This document shows, piece after piece, positions 1-5,774 of a stretch of DNA of 8,520 nt (position 1 is its first letter; every line of letters begins with the position of its first letter). The stretch is from Bacillota bacterium (lineage in GTDB: Bacteria > Bacillota > Sulfobacillia > Symbiobacteriales > Symbiobacteriaceae), in contig JAQBPS010000620.1 in NCBI GenBank assembly GCA_028287415.1, positions 1-8,520 of the forward strand. Reading direction: 5' to 3'. Both the position numbers and the translations under genes were made by a program. Under the pieces are notes generated by a model. The model ran no database searches, was not told where the DNA came from, and saw nothing but the letters and a program-made list of their open reading frames with translations.

Positions 1-865
1 CTGATGTCACGATGACGAGCACCAGGACCGCGATGCTACGGAGCATCTCCACCCGGGCCATGGCCTGTACGTCGGCAATCGCGGTCGTCGCATAGGCCGC
101 CCATCCGATGGACGGGATGGGCACGGCCGCACCCATTCGCCGCGTGTTGTCGACTGCGGACTGGTACTCGGGAATCACGGTCTTTTCGCCACGCAGGGCG
201 CCCGGGGCCGGCCCGCCGCCGGTGAGCCGTCGGCGGGCCCAGTCCAGATCGGGGTCCGTACTGCGGTAGACGAGTATGCCCTGCCGGTCGACAAGACCGA
301 ACAGGCGGCTGCCCGGGCGCTGTGCGGGCAGGGCGACGCCGATCTTGCGCGCATCGACAGTCGCGACGATGATCCCCAGCAGCTTATGCCCCTCCCTGAT
401 CCCCCTGCTGACCGTGATCACCGGCTCGCCCGTGATGCGGGAGTTCATCAGATCGGAAATATTCGCGCTTTCGCCCGCCATGATGCCCTGGATGTGCTGT
501 CGGTCCGCCAGTTGCCCGCCGTACATGCGGGGGTCGGTGCCAGCGATCACCTGACCGTCAGCGCCCAGCCACGTGAAGCGCACGACGGCTTGGTAGTGAC
601 TGAGCTGCTCCTGCAGCAGCGCTTCGGCGTTCGCCGTGTTGGGCCCTTGGTAGGCGAGCGACGTGCCGATCGCGAGTTCGGCCGTCCAGACGCTGTCGAT
701 GTAGTTGTGGAAGGCGGTCCCGATCGCCCCGGCGAAATCCAGGCTCTCCTGAAGGTCCTCTTGCTGGTGACCGTGGGCGCGGCTGTAGATCTGCACCGCA
801 TCGAGCAGCACCAGCGGCAGCAGCACCAGGAGCACCAATCCGATCAGCTTCTTGCGCACGCCCAC
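1..865 (-). CDS. Cache-domain membrane sensor, N-terminal part (runs off left edge)
   Basis: The visible 288 residues are the input half of a membrane receptor; the output domain (kinase, cyclase or chemotaxis) is outside the window, so the signalling type is undetermined. Residues 1-6 are basic (VGVRKK), and residues 7-23 form a hydrophobic helix that anchors the protein. Residues about 35-270 look like an extracellular double-Cache (dCache_1) domain: a long helix, then a membrane-distal PAS-like lobe with WLGADGQVIAGTDPRMYGG (99-117), DRQHIQGIMAGE (121-132) and GEPVITVSRGIR (147-158), then a second lobe with LFGLVDRQGILVYRS (188-202). A second membrane helix begins at about residue 274 and is cut by the window edge. 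The GTG at 865 is chosen because a G-rich Shine-Dalgarno-like stretch lies just upstream and the hydrophobic helix starts right after; GTG at 859 is an alternative. Cache domains of this kind bind small metabolites such as amino or organic acids, but the ligand cannot be read here. Confidence 0.85.
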   Translation of the reverse strand, partial: MGVRKKLIGLVLLVLLPLVLLDAVQIYSRAHGHQQEDLQESLDFAGAIGTAFHNYIDSVWTAELAIGTSLAYQGPNTANAEALLQEQLSHYQAVVRFTWLGADGQVIAGTDPRMYGGQLADRQHIQGIMAGESANISDLMNSRITGEPVITVSRGIREGHKLLGIIVATVDARKIGVALPAQRPGSRLFGLVDRQGILVYRSTDPDLDWARRRLTGGGPAPGALRGEKTVIPEYQSAVDNTRRMGAAVPIPSIGWAAYATTAIADVQAMARVEMLRSIAVLVLVIVTS

Positions 866-888
866 TGGCCTACACCACCCCCCACGCA

Positions 889-919
889 CCCGTTGCAGGG
901 CAGAATTTCGCTGCACGGG
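889..919 (-). other. Imperfect hairpin in the leader of the Cache sensor gene
   Basis: CCCGTTGCAG at 889-898 pairs with CTGCACGGG at 911-919 with one bulged base, leaving a 12-base loop. It lies about 25 bases before the GTG start of the sensor gene, so it would form in the mRNA leader near the ribosome binding site. No role is shown; it may be incidental in GC-rich DNA. Confidence 0.3.
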
Positions 920-949
920 AGACGGAATCCTCCATCATTTCTTAAGACA

Positions 950-978
950 TATATATTTATGTAGACCAAAATCGACAG
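950..978 (-). promoter_or_regulatory. Possible promoter of the Cache sensor gene
   Basis: On the minus strand CTGTCG (973-978) and TATATA (950-955) are 17 bases apart and resemble a weak -35 and a fair -10 box, in the only AT-rich patch between the sensor gene and the fumarase terminator. The -35 match is poor (3 of 6) and the AT-rich patch allows other registers. Confidence 0.3.
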
Positions 979-1009
979 AAGCGGACCGCATACGACATGC
1001 TGCGCGCGG

Positions 1010-1044
1010 AAAAGCCCCGTGAGGGCCATGACCTCACGGGGCTT
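1010..1044 (-). terminator. Rho-independent terminator of the fumarase operon
   Basis: A perfect 13-bp inverted repeat (1012-1024 with 1032-1044) encloses a 7-base loop. On the minus strand it is followed by a short T run (complement of AAAA at 1010-1013). It begins 16 bases past the stop codon of the fumarase beta gene, the usual place for an intrinsic terminator. Confidence 0.85.
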
Positions 1045-1059
1045 CTGCGGGACCGCGCT

Positions 1060-1653
1060 TTACTCGCCGGCCTCGGGCTTCTTCGGCTTGACCATGGCGT
1101 CCGGCTTCACCCACTGGGACTGGCCGGTGTAGTACTGATCACCGCCGCTCGCATCGTGGATGCAGACCGTGGGGAATTCCTTGACGGTCAGCCTGCGCAC
1201 CGCCTCGGCGCCCAGGTCCTCGTAGGCCACGACCTCAGCCTGCTCGATCGTCCGGGCCAGCAGGGCGCCCGCCCCGCCGGTCGATACGAGGTAGACGGCG
1301 CCGTGCTCCACGAAGCCCGCCTTGACCTCATCGCTGCGATACCCCTTGCCGATGACGCCCTTGACGCCCTGGCGCAGCATTTCGGGGGTGAACTTATCCA
1401 TGCGGTAGCTGGTGGTGGGACCGGCGGAGCCGATCACCTGGCCGGGCTTGGGCGGGGTGGGGCCGACGTAGTAAATGACGGCGCCCTGTGTGTCGAAGGG
1501 CAGCGAGCGGCCGGCCTCCAGGTCCTCGATCATCCGCTTGTGGGCGGCGTCGCGGGCCGTATAGATCGCGCCGGTGATGTAGACCTCGTCGCCCGCTTTG
1601 ACGCCCCGGACCTGCTCCTCGGTGAGCGGCGTGGTGATGTAGACCTTGGCCAT
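1060..1653 (-). CDS. Class I fumarate hydratase, beta (C-terminal) subunit
   Basis: This 197-residue protein is the C-terminal-domain subunit of a two-subunit, iron-sulfur class I fumarase, which interconverts fumarate and L-malate in the cytoplasm (TCA cycle). The family core is clear: KVYITTPLTEEQVRGVKAGD (3-22), then VYITGAIYTARDAAHKRM (24-41), then GPTPPKPGQVIGSAGPTTS (64-82), then MDKFTPEMLRQGVKGVIGKG (85-104) and a Lys- and Pro-rich tail. The GPTPP and GSAGPTTS loops are the strongest signature of this domain, which supplies substrate-binding residues at the interface with the alpha subunit. The ATG at 1653 is chosen over an in-frame upstream ATG at 1689 because AAGGAGG (1664-1670) lies 10 bases before it and it overlaps the alpha stop codon by one base (TAATG), implying translational coupling. 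The L-tartrate dehydratase beta subunit (TtdB) is a close relative and cannot be fully excluded from sequence alone. Confidence 0.93.
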   Translation of the reverse strand: MAKVYITTPLTEEQVRGVKAGDEVYITGAIYTARDAAHKRMIEDLEAGRSLPFDTQGAVIYYVGPTPPKPGQVIGSAGPTTSYRMDKFTPEMLRQGVKGVIGKGYRSDEVKAGFVEHGAVYLVSTGGAGALLARTIEQAEVVAYEDLGAEAVRRLTVKEFPTVCIHDASGGDQYYTGQSQWVKPDAMVKPKKPEAGE

Positions 1654-2495
1654 TACAGCACCGCCTCCTTGTGGCGATGGCTGTGGCACTCAATGTTGAC
1701 GGCCACGGGCAGCGCGGTGATGTGGCAGCCGAAGAATTCAACATGGACGGCGAGTGCGGTGACGGTGCCGCCCAGACCCATCGGACCGACGCCGAGCTTG
1801 TTGATCTCCTCGATCAGTTCCTGCTCCCGGGCGGCCCATTCCGGATCGGGGTGAGGAGCGCCCACGTGGCGCAGCAGCGACTTCTTGGCAAGGAGGGCGG
1901 ACTTGTCGAAGTTGCCGCCGATGCCGACGCCCACGATCAGGGGCGGGCAGGCGTTCGGACCGGCATTGGCGACGGTTTCAACGATAAAGCGCTTGGCGCC
2001 CTCCCAGCCGGCGGAGGGCGGCAGCATTTTCAGCTGGCTCATGTTCTCGGAACCGCCGCCCTTGCAGTCGACCTTCACCTTGACCTGGTCGCCGGGGACG
2101 ATGTCGGTATAGATCATGGCAGGGGTGTTGTCCTTGGTGTTCACCCGGTTGATCGGGTCATTCAGCATGGACATGCGGAGGTAGCCTTCCTTGTAGCCGG
2201 TGGCGACGCCGCGGTTGACCGCCTCCGTGAGGCTGCCGCCGACAAGGTGCACGTCCTGGCCGATTTCCAGGAAGACGAGGGCGACACCGGTGTCCTGGCA
2301 CATGGGGACCCGCTCGGTGTCGGCGATGGTGTAGTTCTCCGTGATCTGAAGCAGGATCGCCTGGCCGACGGGTGCCTCCTCCAGGGACTTGGCCCGGGAG
2401 ATCGCATCGGTCACGTCCTGCTCCAGCTTGAAGTTGGCGTCCTGAACGAGACGGGCGATTGTTTCGGCGATCTGATCCACGTGGACGTCGCGCAC
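1653..2495 (-). CDS. Class I fumarate hydratase, alpha (Fe-S) subunit
   Basis: This 280-residue subunit carries the [4Fe-4S] cluster of a two-subunit class I fumarase and acts with the beta subunit encoded directly downstream. Numbered from the GTG at 2495, the likely cluster cysteines are C66 in PMCQDTG, C183 in NACPPLIVG and C270 near the C-terminus (NIECHSH). Their spacing of 117 and 87 residues resembles that of known class I fumarases and tartrate dehydratases. Other family blocks are DCKGGGSENMSQLKML (143-158) and GVGIGGNFDKSALLAKKSLL (189-208). The open frame extends two codons further to a GTG at 2501, but AAGGAGG (2503-2509) would then be only one base from the start. From GTG 2495 the spacing is a normal 7 bases, so that start is preferred. 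It is the first gene of a two-gene operon with a promoter at 2547-2575 and a terminator at 1010-1044. Tartrate dehydratase alpha (TtdA) is the main alternative. Confidence 0.93.
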   Translation of the reverse strand: MRDVHVDQIAETIARLVQDANFKLEQDVTDAISRAKSLEEAPVGQAILLQITENYTIADTERVPMCQDTGVALVFLEIGQDVHLVGGSLTEAVNRGVATGYKEGYLRMSMLNDPINRVNTKDNTPAMIYTDIVPGDQVKVKVDCKGGGSENMSQLKMLPPSAGWEGAKRFIVETVANAGPNACPPLIVGVGIGGNFDKSALLAKKSLLRHVGAPHPDPEWAAREQELIEEINKLGVGPMGLGGTVTALAVHVEFFGCHITALPVAVNIECHSHRHKEAVL

Positions 2496-2546
2496 CGTCA
2501 CTCCTCCTTAGTAGATGGGGCAATAACAGAGCATAATCACTTCACT

Positions 2547-2575
2547 AATGTAACACCGGCAATGGATTCTGTCAG
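2547..2575 (-). promoter_or_regulatory. Sigma-A-type promoter of the fumarase operon
   Basis: On the minus strand CTGACA (2570-2575; 5 of 6 to TTGACA) is exactly 17 bases from TACATT (2547-2552; 4 of 6 to TATAAT). Transcription would start near 2540, giving a leader of about 45 bases before the GTG at 2495. No regulator site is evident. Confidence 0.6.
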
Positions 2576-2657
2576 CTTTGCGGGGTTGAGAATTTTACCT
2601 GCTGGCCTTGCCTGTCGGGATGGGCCTTTTGTGCCCCTATAATTAATACATTTTTAT

Positions 2658-2738
2658 GGCCACGGATTTCACAGATTGCGCGGATTCGGACATAATAAAA
2701 TATATCAGTGTAATCCGTGAAATCCGTATATCCGCGGC
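2658..2738. repeat. Inverted-repeat element built of 9-bp-periodic CGGATT units
   Basis: The left arm (2661-2687) reads as three successive 9-mers, CACGGATTT, CACAGATTG and CGCGGATTC. The right arm carries the same kind of units on the opposite strand at the same 9-bp period (CGGATTTCA, CGGATTACA and diverged neighbours). Positions 2662-2677 and 2712-2727 pair over 16 bp with one mismatch across an AT-rich 34-base centre, and GCC/GGC (2659-2661, 2736-2738) close the outside. The element lies between the maoC-like terminator and the fumarase promoter and contains no gene. It resembles the short dispersed palindromes of the type 'ATCCGTGAAATCCGTG' found in many environmental bacteria; that resemblance is recalled and was not searched. 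Confidence 0.7.
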
Positions 2739-2762
2739 AAAATAATGCCCGGCTTCCGGCAT
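2739..2762 (-). terminator. Intrinsic terminator of the MaoC-like gene
   Basis: ATGCCCGG (2745-2752) and CCGGCAT (2756-2762) form a short stem with one bulged base and a 3-base loop. On the minus strand it is followed by TTATTTT (complement of 2738-2744 region). It starts 2 bases after the stop codon of the MaoC-like gene, which fits a rho-independent terminator. Confidence 0.65.
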
Positions 2763-2763
2763 C

Positions 2764-3237
2764 TCAAAAGTTTTCGTAAGCGTGGTGCAGGATCGGCCGG
2801 AGCTTTTCCGGGGGCTCGACCTCCATCTCCCCGGTGAGCACCTCACGGCCCTCCTGATCCTGGAGGCGATAGCGGATAATGACCCGGCGGCTGTCCGGCC
2901 ACATCTCCGCAATCGCCATCTCTCCGGTGATCTGGTCCCCAACCTGGGGCGGGTGGTGCAGGCGATATGTATGCGCATGCGTGAGACTCCCCAGGCCGGG
3001 CAGCACATTCGCCACGGGACCCATGACGAAGCCCGCCAGCATGTTCGCGGGGACGATCAGCCGCTCGTACTTGGTCCGACCCGCGTAGGCAGAGTCCGCA
3101 TAAAGCGGGTTGAGGTCGCCCGACAGGCCCATGTACTGGAGCACGTCATGCCTGGTCACGGGGCGGCTCAGCGTGGCCCGGTCGCCGACGCGCAGCTCGT
3201 CGTAGGTCCTGCCGAGCGCATCACGGAAGAATCCCAT
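2764..3237 (-). CDS. MaoC-like hot-dog fold protein, catalytic His replaced by Tyr
   Basis: This 157-residue protein has the layout of a single-domain MaoC / (R)-specific enoyl-CoA hydratase: a short N-terminus with the typical block YDELRVGD (12-19), then TRHDVLQYMGLSGDLNPLYA (28-47), the central helix PANMLAGFVMGPVANVLPGL (63-82), then the strands YRLHHPPQVGDQITGEMAI (91-109) and RRVIIRYRLQDQEGREVLTG (117-136). In active family members the motif is GDxNPxH, with Asp and His forming the catalytic pair. Here Asp41 is present but position 46 is Tyr, and the usual 'HG' before the central helix is Ala-Asn (64-65). It may therefore be a non-hydratase hot-dog protein, a thioester-binding partner or an enzyme with altered chemistry. 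The ATG at 3237 is chosen because GAGAGGTGG lies a few bases upstream and the conserved region starts there; an in-frame upstream GTG/ATG adds 11 residues with no support. It has its own promoter (3270-3275) and terminator, so it appears monocistronic. Confidence 0.8.
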   Translation of the reverse strand: MGFFRDALGRTYDELRVGDRATLSRPVTRHDVLQYMGLSGDLNPLYADSAYAGRTKYERLIVPANMLAGFVMGPVANVLPGLGSLTHAHTYRLHHPPQVGDQITGEMAIAEMWPDSRRVIIRYRLQDQEGREVLTGEMEVEPPEKLRPILHHAYENF

Positions 3238-3269
3238 GGGACCACCTCTCCCAGGGCGCATTTGGCCCA

Positions 3270-3278
3270 ATTATACCA
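3270..3278 (-). promoter_or_regulatory. Extended -10 promoter of the MaoC-like gene
   Basis: The minus strand shows TGGTATAAT, a perfect -10 hexamer (3270-3275) with the TG of an extended -10 element one base upstream. Transcription would start near 3263, about 26 bases before the ATG at 3237. The -35 region (AAATCT at 17-bp spacing) is poor, as is common with extended -10 promoters. Confidence 0.65.
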
Positions 3279-3320
3279 CATGGCGATCGAGTAGATTTCT
3301 TCACCGAACCTTGGCCTCAA

Positions 3321-3360
3321 TGTACACCAACGTACGGTTTAATGATAATCGTCAGCTGAC
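3321..3360 (+). promoter_or_regulatory. Promoter and possible operators of the secreted protein / two-component genes
   Basis: TGTACA (3321-3326) and GATAAT (3344-3349) are spaced by exactly 17 bases and match the -35 and -10 consensus at 4 and 5 of 6 positions, placing transcription start near 3356, about 35 bases before the ATG at 3391. Two possible protein-binding signals overlap it. TGTACA and CGTACG (3331-3336) share GTAC exactly 10 bp apart, the helical-turn spacing typical of OmpR/PhoB-type tandem sites. The perfect 10-bp palindrome GTCAGCTGAC (3351-3360) covers the predicted start site. Autoregulation by the downstream response regulator is inference. Confidence 0.5.
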
Positions 3361-3390
3361 AAAATTCAGAGATCCAAGGAGGACACTGGC

Positions 3391-3705
3391 ATGACGAGAG
3401 CAAAATGGTCCATGATGATCGGTGCCGTTGTGGTGGCAAGTAGCGTGTTCGCAGGGATGGCGTCCGCTGCCGACGGAGGCCACAAGGCCGCCCCGGCTGC
3501 TGTGCAGGCAGTGAAGGATCAGCAGATCGAGACGACTCTGCCGAAGGGCGATGTATTCGCCCTCAAGCTGAGCAAGGCCGCCCTCGCCTCGCCCGAGCAA
3601 CTCCGTGCTGAACTGGACGCAGCCGTTTCGGCCGGCAGCATCACCAGTGCTGATGCGGATATCATGTACCATAAGCTCACGACGGGCAATTCGGTCACCA
3701 AGTAA
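3391..3705 (+). CDS. Small secreted protein of unknown function
   Basis: This 104-residue protein is not recognised as a named family. Its N-terminus is a textbook Sec signal peptide: basic MTRAK, a hydrophobic core at about 8-22, and ASA/AAD around residues 24-28 with probable cleavage after Ala26 or Ala27. There is no lipobox Cys and no Cys at all. The mature part (about 77 residues) has an Ala/Gln/Lys-rich stretch, then a helical C-terminus LRAELDAAVSAGSITSADAD (71-90). This resembles the 'xxxGxITxxxAD' helical hairpin common in small secreted proteins such as DUF2680-like ones; that is a weak similarity. The start is supported by AAGGAGG (3376-3382) 8 bases before the ATG. It is followed by a strong hairpin and then the response regulator and kinase genes on the same strand with no other promoter evident, so it may be co-transcribed with them as an accessory or output of the system. 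Confidence 0.8.
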   Translation: MTRAKWSMMIGAVVVASSVFAGMASAADGGHKAAPAAVQAVKDQQIETTLPKGDVFALKLSKAALASPEQLRAELDAAVSAGSITSADADIMYHKLTTGNSVTK

Positions 3706-3723
3706 TTGATACGGTGCGGACGC

Positions 3724-3752
3724 CCGGCCCAGGCAGAAACTGCTTGGGCCGG
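3724..3752 (+). other. Strong intergenic RNA hairpin between secreted protein and response regulator
   Basis: Positions 3724-3736 pair with 3740-3752 over 13 bp (12 Watson-Crick pairs plus one G-U) around an AAA loop. No T run follows on the plus strand, so it is not a standard terminator. It lies 18 bases after the secreted-protein stop and ends about 20 bases before the AAGGAGG of the response regulator. Such hairpins often stabilise the upstream mRNA segment or partly attenuate read-through, which would let a structural protein be made in excess of the regulators. Confidence 0.7.
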
Positions 3753-3786
3753 CCCCCACATGTCCTGCGCAAAGGAGGAGCGAACC

Positions 3787-4479
3787 ATGCCAGCGTTCCT
3801 TCTGCTCGTAGAAGATGATCTGGACCTGGCGGCAGCAGTCAAGATGGCATTGGAGGATGAAGGCTGGCAGGTGGAGCACGCCGCCAATGGTGAAACCGGC
3901 CTGCGCCGGGCCGAGTCAGGCGAGCATGAACTGGCCATTTTAGATGTGCGACTGCCCGGCATCAACGGTTTCGACCTCTGCCGACAGCTGCGGCGAAGCA
4001 GCAACATGCCGGTCCTCTTTCTCACCGCCCGCGCCTCCGAAACCGACAAAGTCGTGGGCCTGGAGCTGGGGGGCGACGATTACCTGGCCAAGCCCTTCGG
4101 CATGCGCGAACTCAGAGCCCGTGTCCGGGCGCTCCTCCGCCGGGCGAGCGCACAGCCCGCAGATGAAAAACGGATTCGCGTACACGACCTGCTGATCCTC
4201 CCGGAGCGGCAGTCTGTTTACCGCGGCCAGGAGCGGCTTCCCCTGACGGCCAGCGAGTACCAGCTGCTGCTGACCCTTGCCCGCCGGCCCGGGATGATCT
4301 TCACGCGTGAGATGCTAATGGACACGCTCTGGGAGACCGACCACAACACCGGCAGTCCGTTGACCGTAAACGTACATATGCGCAACCTGCGTGCCAAGCT
4401 GGGCGATGAGCCGACGGTCTCCCGCTACATCGTCAGCGTGCGGGGCATCGGGTACAAGCTCAACGAGGAGCCGCGATGA
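3787..4479 (+). CDS. OmpR/PhoB-family response regulator
   Basis: This 230-residue cytoplasmic transcription regulator is presumably phosphorylated by the kinase encoded next. The receiver domain (1-120) shows the acidic pair D10-D11 (LLVEDDLDLAAA), the phospho-acceptor D53 in AILDVRLPGINGFD (50-63), the switch Thr80 in VLFLTARA (76-83) and Lys102 in YLAKPFG (99-105). The DNA-binding winged helix (about 130-226) has LPLTASEYQLLLTLARRPGM (151-170), the recognition-helix block TVNVHMRNLRAKLG (193-206) and the C-terminal VRGIGYKL (218-225). The ATG at 3787 is fixed by AAGGAGG (3772-3778) 8 bases upstream; an in-frame TTG at 3706, directly after the previous stop, adds 27 residues that are unlike a receiver domain and is rejected. 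Its stop overlaps the kinase start as ATGA, implying translational coupling. Confidence 0.95.
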   Translation: MPAFLLLVEDDLDLAAAVKMALEDEGWQVEHAANGETGLRRAESGEHELAILDVRLPGINGFDLCRQLRRSSNMPVLFLTARASETDKVVGLELGGDDYLAKPFGMRELRARVRALLRRASAQPADEKRIRVHDLLILPERQSVYRGQERLPLTASEYQLLLTLARRPGMIFTREMLMDTLWETDHNTGSPLTVNVHMRNLRAKLGDEPTVSRYIVSVRGIGYKLNEEPR

Positions 4480-5741
4480 AAACGGGAGACAGCCTGCGCA
4501 CCAGACTGGTGGCGAGCTATGTCGCTCTGGCGCTGGTGCTGCTCTCAGTGATCGGCTATGTCTTCGCAAACGCGCTAAGCCTCTATGCAGTTTCAGTGCA
4601 GCGTACGCACTTGAATGCGGCGTTCAAACAAGCCGTCCTGCTGCTTGAGGATGCCCGCGGGCTGAACCTCACCCAGGACGAGACGGTGCAATTGCTGCGG
4701 CAAAAACTGCCCGAGTTGCGGGTCGACGCGGCACAATTGCCGGCTACGAAGGCGGAAATCTTCGCACAGAGCGGCGCACAGTCTGGCGGGAAGGGGGTGC
4801 TGCTGTACACGGCGATGCCCGGCGAGACGTCGTTCATGCTGCCCGCGGGCAAGGGCTCGCCCACGACCTATTACCGGTTCACGGCGCCGCCCTCGGCCGG
4901 ACTGACGCTCTCCAGCCTGTACCGGCAGGTGCTGGCCGTGCTGGTGGCCGCACTGCTCCTCTCCGGTCTGGCAGGCTGGCTTCTGAGCCGCTGGATCGCC
5001 CGGCCGGTGGTCCTGCAACTGCGGGAGTCATTTGAAAAACTGGCCGCCGACCGCGACACAGCGCAGCGCTTTGCCTCCGATGCCGCCCATGAGCTAAGAA
5101 CCCCTGTGACAACGCTGCGGGCGTACTATGAGGTCCTGGCGGAGCATCCGGAGCGGCTGAACCGGGTCTCGCCGGCCATTACCCGGCAAATTGAGCGGAT
5201 GGAGCAGATCATCGCCGGACTGCTGCAGATGGCAAACCTCGGCGAGGGCGGCGGCATCGTTCTGCAGCCCGACGACCTGCGTGCGCTGCTCCAACGCATG
5301 GAGTCGGCGTACCGGGCGCAGGCCGAAGCAAGCGGCCACCACCTCACCACCGCCTGGCCTGATGGCCCGTTGCCGGTACTGCTGGATCAGCGATTGCTGG
5401 AACTGGCTGTCAACAATTTGATGGCGAATGCCTGCAAGTACACGGCCCCCGGCGGGCAGTTGGGGCTGACGCTGGCTTGCGACGGCAGCGATGCCGTAAT
5501 CACTGTCGCGGATTCCGGCAAGGGCATTCCGCCCGCGGAACTGGCACACAGCTTCGATCGCTTTCACCGTAGCGTGGACAGCCAGTCGATTTCGGGCAGC
5601 GGCCTCGGGCTCGCCATTGCCAGGGAAGCCGTGCAGCGGATGGGCGGCACAATCTCGGCGGAGAGCACGGTGGGGACGGGCAGCCGCTTCTTGATTCGGC
5701 TCCCGTTACTGCCGTCTACCGACGGCGCACACCGACAATAA
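4476..5741 (+). CDS. Sensor histidine kinase with shortened HAMP-like linker
   Basis: This 421-residue membrane kinase is the likely partner of the response regulator. After a basic N-terminus there is a membrane helix at about 12-33, an extracytoplasmic segment of roughly 110 residues (40-150) with no recognised domain, and a second helix at about 152-170. The sequence IARPVVLQL follows like the start of a HAMP domain, but only about 24 residues separate the membrane from the dimerisation helix, against about 50 for a full HAMP. The DHp helix carries the phospho-acceptor H205 in SDAAHELRTPVTTLRAYY (201-218). The ATP-binding domain has the N box VNNLMANACKYT (312-323), the G1 box DSGKGIP (347-352 region), the F box FDRFHRS (360-366) and the G2 box GSGLGLAI (374-381). 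All catalytic motifs are intact. The ATG overlaps the regulator stop (ATGA). The stop codon itself lies in the left arm of the terminator at 5740-5773. Confidence 0.95.
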   Translation: MKTGDSLRTRLVASYVALALVLLSVIGYVFANALSLYAVSVQRTHLNAAFKQAVLLLEDARGLNLTQDETVQLLRQKLPELRVDAAQLPATKAEIFAQSGAQSGGKGVLLYTAMPGETSFMLPAGKGSPTTYYRFTAPPSAGLTLSSLYRQVLAVLVAALLLSGLAGWLLSRWIARPVVLQLRESFEKLAADRDTAQRFASDAAHELRTPVTTLRAYYEVLAEHPERLNRVSPAITRQIERMEQIIAGLLQMANLGEGGGIVLQPDDLRALLQRMESAYRAQAEASGHHLTTAWPDGPLPVLLDQRLLELAVNNLMANACKYTAPGGQLGLTLACDGSDAVITVADSGKGIPPAELAHSFDRFHRSVDSQSISGSGLGLAIAREAVQRMGGTISAESTVGTGSRFLIRLPLLPSTDGAHRQ

Positions 5742-5773
5742 ATTCGGGCGAGCCAACAGGCCCGCCCGAATTT
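5740..5773. terminator. Shared bidirectional terminator between the kinase and iclR-type genes
   Basis: AAATTCGGGCG (5740-5750) and CGCCCGAATTT (5763-5773) form a perfect 11-bp stem with a 12-base loop, exactly filling the gap between two convergent genes. The A/T ends of the arms give a short T run on each strand, so it can act in both directions. The left arm contains the last two bases of the kinase stop codon (TAA, 5739-5741), and the right arm ends one base short of the other gene's stop codon. Confidence 0.8.
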
Positions 5774-5774
5774 G

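Noticed and set aside
870..938. A 22-codon minus-strand frame (MMEDSVSR...) ending four bases before the Cache sensor GTG, as a possible leader peptide
   Set aside because: No good ribosome binding site and no amino-acid bias typical of attenuators; too short to support without conservation.
386..964. A 192-codon plus-strand open frame opposite the Cache sensor
   Set aside because: The minus-strand frame encodes a coherent signal anchor and Cache domain; the plus-strand peptide is low-complexity and ends in non-coding AT-rich DNA.
997..1854. A 285-codon open frame on the plus strand across the fumarase beta gene
   Set aside because: It starts inside the terminator region and is the complement of conserved fumarase codons; no family features.
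1671..2642. A 323-codon open frame on the plus strand across the fumarase alpha gene
   Set aside because: It is antisense to a clear fumarase gene; the predicted peptide is Gly/Asp/Val/His-rich, matches no family and has no convincing ribosome binding site. Long antisense frames are expected in GC-rich coding DNA.
3706..3786. Upstream TTG start for the response regulator, directly after the secreted-protein stop
   Set aside because: It would translate through the strong hairpin and has no ribosome binding site of its own; the ATG at 3787 has an ideal AAGGAGG and begins the receiver domain properly.
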